Made by a program: the position numbers and the translations under genes. Below, one piece after another: positions 47,301-56,991 of a stretch of DNA of 64,000 nucleotides. A model generated the notes under the pieces. It did no database searches, was not told where the DNA came from, and saw only the letters and a list, made by a program, of their open reading frames with translations. The stretch lies in the NCBI GenBank assembly GCA_037976565.1, contig CP137668.1:27219906-27283905 (forward strand), read 5' to 3'. This DNA comes from Mesocentrotus franciscanus. Taxonomy: Eukaryota; Echinodermata; Echinoidea; Camarodonta; Strongylocentrotidae. Each line of letters opens with the position of its first letter. Position 1 is the first letter of the stretch.

Positions 47301-50300
47301 AAAAGAGGAAATTCTTCAATAAGAATGACATAATTTTCAACAAAGAATTCCCTATAATAGACCAAAATTCAAAAGAATATTGTGAAGACAATCAACTCAT
47401 TTTTCAAACCTTCATATATCTAGCATGATCGGTATACATACATGTAATATTATTTCGATAGATCTCCCCACCTGATGCCTGCTACTGTATGCCAGCACCA
47501 CTGAGGCAGGTACATGTAGATCTATCGAACTACATGTACAGTAGTATGATATTAAACCAATTACCAGTATATATATACATCTTTCAAATTTTTCAACTTC
47601 AAATATCAACCTAATACAGATATACATGTATGTATTCTAAATAATTTACTGTTGATCAAATTTATCTATCGAACTACATGTACATGTAGTATAATATTAA
47701 ACCAATTACCAGTATATACATCTTTCAAATTTTTCAAATTCAAATATCAACCTAATACATACATACATGTATGTATTCTAAATAATTTACTGTTGATCAA
47801 ATTTATCATAATAATCAGAAAACATATTCGGAATACAAAATAATTTGAATAATCAATAATTTAAACAATCAATAATTATTTATTCATAAACATCCTACAT
47901 TTCACATAAAAAACAACACGTAAAGCTGGGATATTCTTAGAAAATGTATTAACAAATTCTTCAACCTGTAAAGCACTTATAGACAATATTTCGTATTTAG
48001 CGCTATATATCCAGAATATTATTATTATTATTATTAAATAAATAAAATCTAAATAACATAAATCTAAATCTAGTCTATCAAAATAACAAATATCTTTAAA
48101 CATAGATGTCTAAATTTATATCCATCTATCTACACACTTGGTCTTGTCCAAGTATTTTTTTAATGCTACTTAAAATTAATTAACTAGAACCAAATCGACA
48201 AGGATACAAGTTTTAATACTGTAAGTGTAATTCAATTCAATTCAATAAACACGATTTATTTCCTTCACAAAAATATGAACGTAAACTATCAACTATCATA
48301 AAATATAAAGGATAGCGATGCATACACAGTTCCAGATTGTCTCGTTAATTGATGATGATGATGATGATGATGATGATAATAATCTAGAAAAGACTAGATC
48401 TATTAAAGGGAAATCCAACCCAAATAGACAACTACTCTAAAAGAAAGCAGAAAAAAAAGAAGCAAACTAATGAAAGTTTCAATTAAAGCCAGTCTGCACT
48501 ACTTGTAGCTACTTGCGCCCTCTATATAGCAAACAATGCCTTAGCGGTATCCGTTGGTCCCCCATGATCCTCTTTTTCTTTAATATGTTAATTGAGAGCT
48601 GATTTGATGAGACAACCACCTGCCAGTGACCATGCAGGGAGGTCAAATCCCTCCTGGCCAAACTAGTGCAGAGTCTGCAGACGGGCTTTAAATCTGACTA
48701 AATATAAGAAAGTTATGAATTTTTGAAAGTTGTAATTACTATACGTACAGGCACTTCAAATTGGCTGAAGCGGTAATGTCAATGTGATGTAGTGCCGGTC
48801 TACTTTCCCATCTGTTCATTCCAACATATAAAATGACTAAAATTTAAATTTTTCAAAAAATCATGGCTCAGGAGGGTCTATTCTTTTAGAGGACCTATAA
48901 AAATATGCTATCTATAATATTGTGACGAATATATGAAAATTACCTTTCTCTTTTATATATTCAATAATTGTGACTATTATAAAGTGTATTTCATAATCAT
49001 TAATACTTTGTGACATCTTCTAATGGATTTGCTCTGAATGAGCGACTAGTTTTACAAGAAGCATGTGCTCTTGTTTATAAACATTGCTTAATTTATACTA
49101 CTATTGATCAATACTGGAATATTTCATGTATAATTCATTAGTTTAAGGCGTGAGCCGATGAATTTAAACACACAAACTGTGTTGTTTTGGAGATCCTAGC
49201 GCTCCAGATTTAAAGACTAGGTGGTGGCAGCAACCGTCAGAATTATGAAGTATCTCATGGTATAGGGGAGACTGGCATAAAATTTTTATTAATGTAGTCT
49301 TCTTTCCAGACCTGTTTTACTTGTATTCCCTATATTAATAGATTTCGCTACAATGGTGGCAGGAGAAAGTTATATATAGCGATGGGGAGGATTTCGCTAC
49401 AATGGTGGGATTTCTATTGACCTACCCTACCCCCCCCCCCTAATTTCGCTACAATGGTGGCAGCGGTGGGATTTCTTTTAACTTACCCTACCCCCTAATT
49501 TCGCTACAATATATTTTGAGTACCGGGTAGTGCCCCAAGGGAGAAGGAACTTACATGTACAAGAAAAAACAGAAGTTAGTGATATTTTTGTACACAGCAG
49601 ATGAGAGAGTTATCCACGTCATACGTCACAATCCACTGACCAAACTACCAATTTGAGATTCGTATAGACTTTAATACTGTACACATACTATGTAGTGATC
49701 TAATATAACTTCCCTACTATTAGTATTAGGATTGGTTCGATTCATTTCAAACTTTTGCCATTCCGTTTCTTATTTTTCTGCTTTCATACATTGGTCTATC
49801 AACTTATTACAAGGGTTGGATTGCCCTTTAAATATTAGTATTGCTATTATTATGATTACTATTACTACAAATACTAGTATTATTATTAGTTTAATACCAA
49901 TAATAATAATACTAATATTAAATGATACTTGATAGATAATAGGGGCCTAGACCCCTATATGAATATAAAATTATAATAAATACCGACCCTAAAAAATAAC
50001 CTAGGGCTATAATAGGCCTGCTATAGACCTAGTCTAGATCTACATGTATATCTATATTATCATACTTTTTTTAGAGTAATAATGATTTGTAATTGTATAT
50101 TCGTTGTTATACTTTTGGTATGACCCTTAACCTTTGCAAATTAATTGTTGTTAATCAGTTCATATCCAAAAAAAGACCAAAGAGCATGATGCAACAATAT
50201 ATATATATATATTGTTGCATCTAGACCGAAAGCTTCAGTCTCTGATATTGATGGTTGTTCCGCTGAGATTGCATCTGGCTCCTCTGACCGCCTCTATACA

Positions 50301-53187
50301 CAGACTGAAGTACGGCTATGCAGTAGTGTGCGGAACGAATGGTTCGGTTTAGCCGGACCGAGATGAATGCGATATGCAACGAGATTTTTACTCTTTACGT
50401 CTTCACATATTCACTTTGGCTGCAATGTTACACTGAATTTTGTTAGAAATAAGAAATAACCCGGAAATATATACTTTGACTTACGATAGCTTGCTCATTT
50501 AGATCCTAAATTAATGATTATTCTGAGAAAGTCTTGTAGTCAACATGATTTGTTGTCAGCCATCTTGGTTTGAGTTGATGAATATTCATTTTTTTTTTTC
50601 GAACGTCCAATAGCTAAGTATGAGTCAGCCCGGCTTGAGCCAGTGATGTTTGAATATTCATAAGCCCAATATCAAACACGTGCTCCGATTGGCCATTGGG
50701 CTTGTTTTGGTCGGTTGACCCGGAAATATATCGGCCGGGTCATGTCATAGATTACCAGTTCGAATGCCATTTCATGGTTCTGGGGCGGTATTCTGAACAT
50801 TGTTGTAAGTTTTGTGTTATCTTTTGTTGTATCTTCCAGAGATAACACAGCGCTAATATTGTTGTAAATTGGTATTCTGAAAATCATTTTATCCCTGTGT
50901 TATCTCTTGAAGGACCGCCTCTATCTTATCTTTGACCACTGTTGACACGCCCATTTTTATGGACCCTACCAATCAAAATCTATTTTATATAAGCATGATA
51001 AGTAGGTCAACCAATAGGAATACTTTATGCCATATCTAATGATGCGCCTAGCGCATACTAATCTTGGGCATAATTAGTAAATTGAGTGCTTATTACACGC
51101 GTCATCATATGCGCTGTGGCATGTGGATCATGAAGACAAGTCATGCTTTCAATTAGTGGTTATAGATGAGAGCATTAAAATCGTCATATCCTAGCATGTA
51201 ATTTCTTAGAAAGTTCTCATCTGTGATGTCTCCGGTCAACACACAATCTTCTTCTAACTCGTCTATTGGCACGAAGTTGGTTCTGGGCAAGGAATATTGC
51301 CGCTATTATATCACCCCGAAAGATACAACACCCCCTACCTATTGTAAATATTGTTGTAAATACCACGCAAGATAAGATAAGATAAAAGATACAACAATTT
51401 TCAGAATACCAATTATCTTGTCATATTATCTCCCATGCGCATATGCAAATGAGGATTAAGCGCCATTTTTGTAATACTACGCATTATTACAAGCGCACAA
51501 AAGTTTGAGTGCAGGCGCGACCAAAGAAATGAGAGAAAAGATACAACAAAAGATACAACAAAAGTTACAACAATGTTCAGAATACCAACTATATTCTTAT
51601 CTTCAAAGATACAACAATATTAGAGATAACACAGGGTTCAGAATACGGCCCCAGACTGCCAGAGATAAACAATTGGATAATTCATATACGTAAGTCCGTA
51701 AATTTCACATTTAGAAAAAGGTAATAAAATTTATACAACTGTACATACATGTTGGAGAACAAAAATACAAAGTTTATTTCTATCTAATTTATAAATCAGA
51801 AAATTAGATCTAAATAAAGAAAATCGGGGGAGAAACTTGCTGCAGCAAAGTGCGGCAGCATTGGCTCTATCTCTCCCTATAGTGCGAGGCGTACTAATTA
51901 CCGTCTGTGTATGGGGAATGTCAACAAATGTCAGTTTTATTAAAGAATGACCCATACCAGACGGTTATTTCTGTCTATGTTGCATCATGATCTAGACCGA
52001 AAGCTTCAGTCTCTGACATCGACGGTTGTTCCGCTGAGATTGCATCTGGCTCCTCTGACCGCCTCTATACATAGACTGAAGTACGGCGTATGGGGTAGTG
52101 TGCGGAACGAATGGTTCGGTTCGGCCGGACCGCGATGAATGAGATATGCATCGAGATTTTTCACTCTTTACGTCTTCATATATCCACTTTGGCTGCAATA
52201 TTACACTGAATATTAATTAAGATGAAAATAACACAGAAATATCTACTTTGACTTACGATAGCTTGCTCATTTAGATCCTATATTAATGATTAATCCGAGA
52301 AAGTCTTGTAGTCAACAAGATTTGTTGTCAGCCATCTTGGTTTAAGTTGATGAATATTCATTTTTTCTTTTCGAACGTCCAATAGCTACGTATGAGTCAG
52401 CCCGGCTTGAGCCGGTGATGTTTGAATATTCATAAGCCCAATATCAAACACGTGCTCTGATTGGCCATTGGGCTTGTTTTGGTCGGTTGACCCGGAAATA
52501 TATCGGGCGGGTCATGTCATAGATTACCAGTTCGAATGCATGAACGTACCGTTTCCTTGGTTCTGAGATAAAAATTGGATAATTCATATACGTAAGTCCG
52601 TAAATTTTGCATTTAGAAATAAGTCATTAAAAATTGATAACTGTACATAGGAGAAAAATAGACATAGTATTTTTGTATCTGATTTATAAATCAGAAAATT
52701 AGATCTAAATAAGGAAAATCGTGGGAGAAAGTTTCGGGTAACAAGTGCTGCACAATCGGCTCAATCTCTCCCCCCGTTGCGAGCCGTATTGGTTACCGTC
52801 TGTGTATGGGGAATGTCAACAAATGTCAGTTTTATTAAAGAATGACCCATACCAGACGGTTATTTCTGTCTAATCATGATCATGCTCTTTGCCTTTGGCT
52901 TTGGTCTTTTTATAATATTTACTTATTTTAGTCGATCTCATCAATTACTAGTATGTGTGAGCTAGGCCTAAGGAGTAATGACATACTAATGTATTAGAAA
53001 TTTAGAGTAGTACACGTGATCGTGAGACGGTGAGAATTCATTAAAAAAGTTTAATAAACCTCACCTTCCAGAACATAATGCCATGTTTGCCGATGTATTC
53101 TTCGTCCACGTATTCTGGTGGATTGCAATGGTGTTCTTCGCGCTGATCGGCATCAGAATCACCCATAAACCAGGCTTGAACATTCAT
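38380..53187 (-). CDS. ADI1: ADI1 acireductone dioxygenase, 4 exons, exons 2-4 present twice
   Basis: Exon 1 (53065-53187), exon 2, exon 3 and exon 4 join at phase 0 into a 182-residue cupin, close to the ~180 residues usual for animal ADI1. The protein is the Fe/Ni-dependent acireductone dioxygenase of the methionine salvage pathway (cytosol/nucleus). Metal ligands are visible in exon 3: HxHxxxE in EEHLHLDEE and the later His in AGIYHRF. The nearest set of exons 2-4 (copy B: 45803-45922, 44689-44868, 43797-43922) completes the gene. A second set (copy A: 40368-40487, 39275-39454, 38380-38505) lies beyond an N gap and has no exon 1. The sets differ in coding sequence by one synonymous base (GAG/GAA in exon 2). 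A single real gene with a misplaced haplotype is more likely than a true partial duplication. Confidence 0.95.
38860..39235 (-). mobile_element. tRNA-derived SINE with (AAT)n/(ATC)n tail, copy A
   Basis: The minus strand has GGTGTTGCAGTCTAGTGG (A-box-like), GGTTCAAGTCCC (B-box), TGTCCTTTGGCAAGATATT and an AAT/GAT tail at 38860-38963. It lies between ADI1 exons 3 and 4, in the duplicated block. Confidence 0.8.
39275..39454 (-). CDS. ADI1: ADI1 exon 3, copy A (duplicate)
   Basis: Identical to copy B exon 3, with intact metal-ligand residues and splice sites. Confidence 0.9.
40368..40487 (-). CDS. ADI1: ADI1 exon 2, copy A (duplicate beyond gap)
   Basis: Same 40 codons as copy B exon 2, with one synonymous difference (GAG instead of GAA). 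Splice sites are intact. It has no exon 1 of its own and is probably the other haplotype. Confidence 0.9.
40835..41234. mobile_element. TTAA MITE family 3, copy 2
   Basis: Ends TTAAAGAGAAAGACCAG and CTGGTCTTTACCTTTAA. It terminates at the N gap. Homologous position in copy B: 46276-46679. Confidence 0.85.
41236..41735. other. Assembly gap (500 N)
   Basis: A run of exactly 500 N between the two near-identical copies, probably a standard-size scaffold gap. Confidence 0.99.
43797..43922 (-). CDS. ADI1: ADI1 exon 4, copy B (stop)
   Basis: 41 codons plus [23 protein letters not shown] followed by PAD and a short C-terminal helix, diagnostic of ADI1. Acceptor ATGCAG. Identical coding sequence to copy A. 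Confidence 0.95.
   Translation of the reverse strand, partial: NYVKAKRLFVGEPVWTPYNRPADEKPQRATFLESIKHLIED
44272..44647 (-). mobile_element. tRNA-derived SINE, copy B
   Basis: Same insertion as 38860-39235 in the other duplication copy. The tail microsatellite differs by a few trinucleotides, as expected of alleles. Confidence 0.8.
44689..44868 (-). CDS. ADI1: ADI1 exon 3, copy B (metal-binding cupin)
   Basis: 60 codons with HLHLDEE and LPAGIYHRF carrying all four metal ligands (two His, Glu, His). Acceptor GAGCAG, donor AAT|GTGAGT. Identical in nucleotide sequence to copy A exon 3. Confidence 0.95.
45803..45922 (-). CDS. ADI1: ADI1 exon 2, copy B
   Basis: 40 codons, [10 protein letters not shown] to LPNYEEK, acceptor GTGTGTAG, donor AAG|GTAAAC. 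It matches the ADI1 region before the metal site (RGYNYDDEI). Identical in protein to copy A at 40368-40487. Confidence 0.93.
46276..46679. mobile_element. TTAA MITE family 3, copy 3 (allele of copy 2)
   Basis: Same element in duplication copy B, with both TTAA-flanked ends. In ADI1 intron 1. Confidence 0.85.
46681..48402. other. ADI1 intron 1, no gene recognised
   Basis: AT-rich intron sequence apart from the 47521-47807 duplication and a short (GAT)n run at 48350-48378. Confidence 0.7.
47521..47807. repeat. Tandem duplication, 144-bp period
   Basis: TCTATCGAACTACATGTAC through TTACTGTTGATCAAATTTA occurs at 47521 and 47665, with small differences in ACATGT and TATA runs. ADI1 intron 1. Confidence 0.9.
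48483..48691. mobile_element. TTAA MITE family 2, copy 2, nested
   Basis: Same ends (TTAAAGCCAGTCTGCACTA ... CTAGTGCAGAGTCTGC..GGGCTTTAA). It interrupts the older element at 48403-49831 inside ADI1 intron 1. Confidence 0.85.
49343..49510 (+). repeat. LTR-end/primer-binding-site minisatellite
   Basis: TTTCGCTACAATGGTGG recurs at 49343, 49392 and 49444, with a shorter TTTCGCTACAAT at 49499. The third copy continues as TGGTGGCAGCGGTGGGAT (49455-49472), the complement of a tRNA-Leu 3' end, as in a retroviral-type primer-binding site after an LTR ending in CTACA. No retrotransposon genes follow. TGTGACGAAT at ~48921 could be the LTR start. Confidence 0.6.
50168..52910. repeat. Tandemly duplicated ~0.9-kb unit with inverted flanks
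   Basis: Unit copy 1 is 50222-50778 plus 51653-51960 (split by the foldback); copy 2 is 51989-52876. The outer flanks AAAGACCAAAG..AGAGCATGAT and ATCATGCTCTTT..CTTTGGTCTTTT are inverted. A perfect 34-bp palindrome sits at 50188-50221. Each unit ends in a stem-loop ACCGTCTG..TATGGG / CCCATA..CAGACGGT. Function unknown. In ADI1 intron 1. Confidence 0.75.
50779..51652. mobile_element. Foldback element with reiterated GTATTCTGAAC arms
   Basis: Starts TGGGGCGGTATTCTGAACATTG and ends CAGAATACGGCCCCA. The words TTGTTGTA(T/A), GATAACACAG and GGTATTCTGAA recur several times in both arms. It interrupts one copy of the tandem unit described at 50168-52910. Confidence 0.8.
53065..53187 (-). CDS. ADI1: ADI1 exon 1 (start codon)
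   Basis: 41 codons starting [18 protein letters not shown], with a PPEYV motif typical of ADI1 N-termini, ending at FWK with donor AAG|GTGAGG. It is the only copy of exon 1 in the window. The following intron is 7.1 kb (to copy B). Confidence 0.93.
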
Positions 53188-53423
53188 ACTGACGATCTTT
53201 TGTAGTTTTCTTCTTTATTCACTATAATTGAGAGCGAGATCGAGACGAGTGTTAGAGAGCGTTGTTGATGACGTCGTTACAATTGGTAGTCGACCTACTA
53301 CTAGTACTGTAGCACCGTAGTATACATATAGTACTAGTAGAAGTATTACTACATACACCGAGTACCTCGTTTATAGCGCAGCATGCACATGTTGTTGTCG
53401 TTGTTGTTCAGCTGCCTTGAGAT

Positions 53424-53456
53424 CACGTGACATTGAAAGCGAACAATGATCACGTG
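53424..53456. promoter_or_regulatory. Paired TCACGTGA-type E-boxes upstream of ADI1
   Basis: Two CACGTG palindromes (53424-53429 and 53451-53456), each in a GATCACGTGACA context, lie 27 bp apart and ~240-270 bp upstream of the ADI1 start codon. CACGTG is bound by bHLH-zip factors (USF, MYC/MAX, TFE classes). A promoter role is inferred from position and pairing only. Confidence 0.45.
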
Positions 53457-53597
53457 ACAGCCGTATATAATAACCATAGAGATATAGTGTTAGTAAGTAT
53501 ATCTCTCTATGATAATAACTAATTTCTGAGCTAACGAAGGATACGGTAGATAAAACAAATGTTGACTGCTCCTTTTTCGCGTCACGGTGCACGGGAC

Positions 53598-53843
53598 CAG
53601 GGGCGGATCCAGCCGGCGGCAAGGGAGGGGGCCTAAAAAGGGGCTCACTAATTCGTGCGAAAGTCTGAAAATCGTGGCGGTCGATTTTTCGCTTAGTGGT
53701 GGGGTAGTGAGCAAAAAAAAGAAATTTGGCACCCCAAAAAAGAAGGGTTATTTCTTTTCGACCGCCCCCCTTGGGCGCCAGGAGGGGCCCAACTTCTTTT
53801 TTCTGAGGAGGGCCCGGGCCCCCGCCCCCTGGATCCGCCACTG
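53598..53843. mobile_element. hAT MITE with exact 8-bp target duplication
   Basis: Ends CAGGGGCGGATCCAG and CTGGATCCGCCACTG, flanked on both sides by CACGGGAC (53590-53597, 53844-53851). CAG..CTG ends with an 8-bp duplication are the hAT signature. 246 bp, non-autonomous, upstream of ADI1. Confidence 0.92.
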
Positions 53844-54024
53844 CACGGGACATATCACAGTTGCGAGCTCATCTCGGGCCATAGTTTTCACCGCGCCCCT
53901 CAAAGCAGTCAACATACTGTTGCCTATACATTTTGGATATAGATAATGGTAGTAGAGTGTTCGGGATGCATGGTACGCGTGGATCGGGAGTATAGTTGTC
54001 CCGATACGACTTGCCATGCTAATA

Positions 54025-54514
54025 ATTAATTTAGAACTTCTCTCAAAACGAAAGGGCTTGAAAATGGCTTTTATTGGGAAAATAACGACCATTAGTTGTC
54101 CAATCGACTTAAGTGATTGCAATCACCTAAGTAATAATCTGATTTTCAGACCCTTTTACCGAATGGTCGTACGTATTAGCTGCACAAAGATTCAATCAGT
54201 TTAATTTTGGCCATTACAAGTAGTGGGTTATTGATGTAGACAAATGCTCATGTATATAGCCTACCTGTTACAGCTCATTTTATGTATGTTTTTACCAAAG
54301 AAAAAAAAGATGTCGATCAGTCAGTCACTCAATATAGTGTCTGACAGTGAAGTCTAGAAGGTAAACGGGTTTCCTTGCATAATTTGAATACTATAGGACA
54401 CTGCTAATATTTAAATTTCCCAGATAGGACATATATAATTATGACATATTCATAATTCCTGCAAAGTTCAGTACAGAATTCGATGCTGGCTGCAAAAGGG
54501 ACATGTATCTTTAA
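54025..54514 (+). mobile_element. TTAA MITE family 1, 5'-truncated copy 5
   Basis: Matches from TTTAGAACTTCTC onward to the right end ...GGGACATGTATCTTTAA. More diverged than the others. Upstream of ADI1. Confidence 0.8.
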
Positions 54515-55205
54515 TATCATCTTAAAATTATAGGACCTACCGGTATACACTTTCTCGAAACACCAATTAACTCAAGAATTAGATTCATTGACCATGGCCC
54601 TTTTATGATTTTTAGATCACTCGGTCAAGATTTAGCCAGATTGAAATATTCAAAAGTGATCCTTACAGCTACCGTCGGTTTACTAATACCTTCACAATAT
54701 TGTTAGATTATGAGGATCAACAAATTCACCATCACTACCTCTGCAAAATATGCGGCTATTACTGGCTATTATTATATATTACAAGGCTTAATTAGTTAAT
54801 CATATCATTCATATTCACATTCAAAGGATTAATTAAAAATTAGATCCCGATAGGCCTATTCAGTTTCAGTTTATTGTTTCATATTTCACATGCTAACATT
54901 TTATAATATAATGTAAAGGTATAATAACTAACATGAATTTTATTGTCAAATACTATATAGAACAGAAAATAAGTACCTCGTATCAATCTTTTTCAATGCG
55001 ATGGTAATTGAAAATGTTGAACTAAAAGAAGAGGGAAATATTAAGGGGCCTATAGTGAAAGCTATTGTTACAGGCCAAATGTTATTGAGATTTATATTAA
55101 AACAAAATTTAATTGTCCGAGCAATGCACGATTAGGCAAATTGTGTACAGAAACAATTAATGTAAATTAAAGTAAAAGGATTTACATTCAAAATAGGATT
55201 GGCAT

Positions 55206-55663
55206 TTAAAGGAATAGTTCAGTTCTGTTGCAGAGGGCGCTACACAAAATATTTGTTTGTGAGATAATGAAAAACTGAGTGTCAAATTTGAAAGATTATA
55301 TAATTTTGAACCAGCCGTTGAAAAACGAGATAGCGCCTTATACGTTTTATTCCAGCCAATGCCAATATTGGCTTTTTGTTGGCTTTCTCGTGTTGGTTAT
55401 AATACGCACAACCAGCCGGTCCCTGTATTGTTATTATTAATTAATTAATTAATCTAACGGTCACCGTATTTTTGTGAAAGTGGAGCTGAATTGGTATGAT
55501 CGTATTCAAAATATAAATTCATACATTTTCGGGTCTAAAATTACCTTCGTAGCAATTTTAGGTTCTAAAGGGCACTAGAAATGTCATAAATAAGAATAAG
55601 AGCAGTAACCATGCATTTTGAAAGCATTTGCGGTCTTAAACAAGAACTCAACTATCCCTTTAA
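55206..55663. mobile_element. TTAA MITE family 4
   Basis: Inverted ends TTAAAGGAATAGTTCAGTTCT and AAGAACTCAACTATCCCTTTAA, flanked by TTAA. Contains the palindromic TTAATTAATTAATTAA at ~55438. Confidence 0.8.
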
Positions 55664-56159
55664 ACAAATATTTAAAAATGAAAAATAAAATAAAGTAGAA
55701 GTAGATCTATTCCTATTTTTAGAAACAACACCTCAACAACAAAAAAGGAATTTTATATAAAAACAAAACTGTACATATCGCATTGAGTTGCACTCGACAG
55801 AAGGCACAAACAGACAAAACACAAAACCTCAACAAACAATGATAATCATTTTGATTGAATTATCCAGCCCGCCCCACCCCCTCGAAATCAAATCTACCAA
55901 TGGCCTTGACCTCAGGAGGGGGGAACAGTTCACTGTAACTTTTAGTATAGAAACAACTTTTAGAGGGTCCCGGTTTTGGGCTAATTATTGGGGGGTCGCT
56001 CAAAATGACTTAATCAGGGGAGAATTAAATTAAGCAAGTCTTTTTGAAAAAGTGCCCCCCCCCCCTCCCGTATGTTCCCTGACTCATTGCACATAAAGTT
56101 GAAGTAATTGTTTTTCTACCTCTTTCAATAAAATGATTGTTTCAATATGGTTTATATTC

Positions 56160-56235
56160 TTGATCAAGTTTCTATTTTCTCAGAACTGTATTGGTAAATC
56201 TCTATGACTCTCTAACTGTCTTGATCAATACAGTT
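56160..56235. repeat. Inverted repeat, 17-bp arms
   Basis: TTCTCAGAACTGTATTG and CAATACAGTTCTGAGAA separated by ~45 nt: a potential stem-loop of unknown role. Confidence 0.7.
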
Positions 56236-56328
56236 CTGAGAAGATATTATAAACTATGTCCATCAAAAATAAATTATATTCTCACAATCACTTCGTGAAA
56301 AGAGGTTTAAAAATGTATTCCATACAGG

Positions 56329-56588
56329 TTTAAAGGGATTGTAGACTGACGAGACTACGTGTCTTTCCCGTGGCCTGACTCTGGGCCAATCGGGTATGAC
56401 TACGGACGACGCGACCGCAGCAATCATGACTGTGCGTGCAACATACGCGAAACCGAAGCGTGAGGAGAACTTCGGTCTGTTTCGCAAACGCTGACCATGT
56501 CGAGATTAAGTCGCTGACTACAATCAAGTCCATTCGTTTACGTGCAGTTGTCCAAAAGAAGACGTAGATGTCGTTAACCAGATTTGCC
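56329..56588. mobile_element. Related MITE copy with the empty foldback site
   Basis: Starts TTTAAAGGGATTGTAGACTG and matches the body of the MITE at 78-542, but reads uninterrupted through GAGACTACGTGTC where the other copy carries the foldback. The right inverted end is missing. Confidence 0.75.
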
Positions 56589-56991
56589 AAGCTCAGCACA
56601 GCAACAGTATAGGCCTAATTGATATAGAAAGTTCCTACATTACTTTTTTTTTCTTTTTTTTTGTAGGAAATCCGTCAGGAGGGGCCTCTACGGTCGAATA
56701 CGCTATATTATCTACATAAAAAGTCACCATGCTCTCACGTGAAAGATGTCTATTAATTTTAACAAAGTGTAATGTTAAATATAATTTCACGACCACGACT
56801 CTTCTTGATAGTAGTGGGAAAAACATAACCCCAGCACAAATCCTTGACACAATTTGCCTATTTAATTATAAGCCTCAAGCGCGTATCCAGGATTTTAATA
56901 AGGGGGGCGGTAGTGAGCACGCGAAGCGTGCGAATTAGTTACAGAGCGTGCGAAGCGCGCTCCCTAGAGGGGTGGGTGCAGGGAGGGGGGG

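Larger units (their letters stand above)
48403..49831. mobile_element. Composite ~1.4-kb TTAA element in ADI1 intron 1
   Basis: Ends TTAAAGGGAAATCCAACCC and GGGTTGGATTGCCCTTTAA match, as do the adjacent GAAAGCAGAAAAA.. blocks. It has been invaded by the family 2 MITE (48483-48691) and by LTR/primer-binding-site sequence near 49340-49510. Confidence 0.75.
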
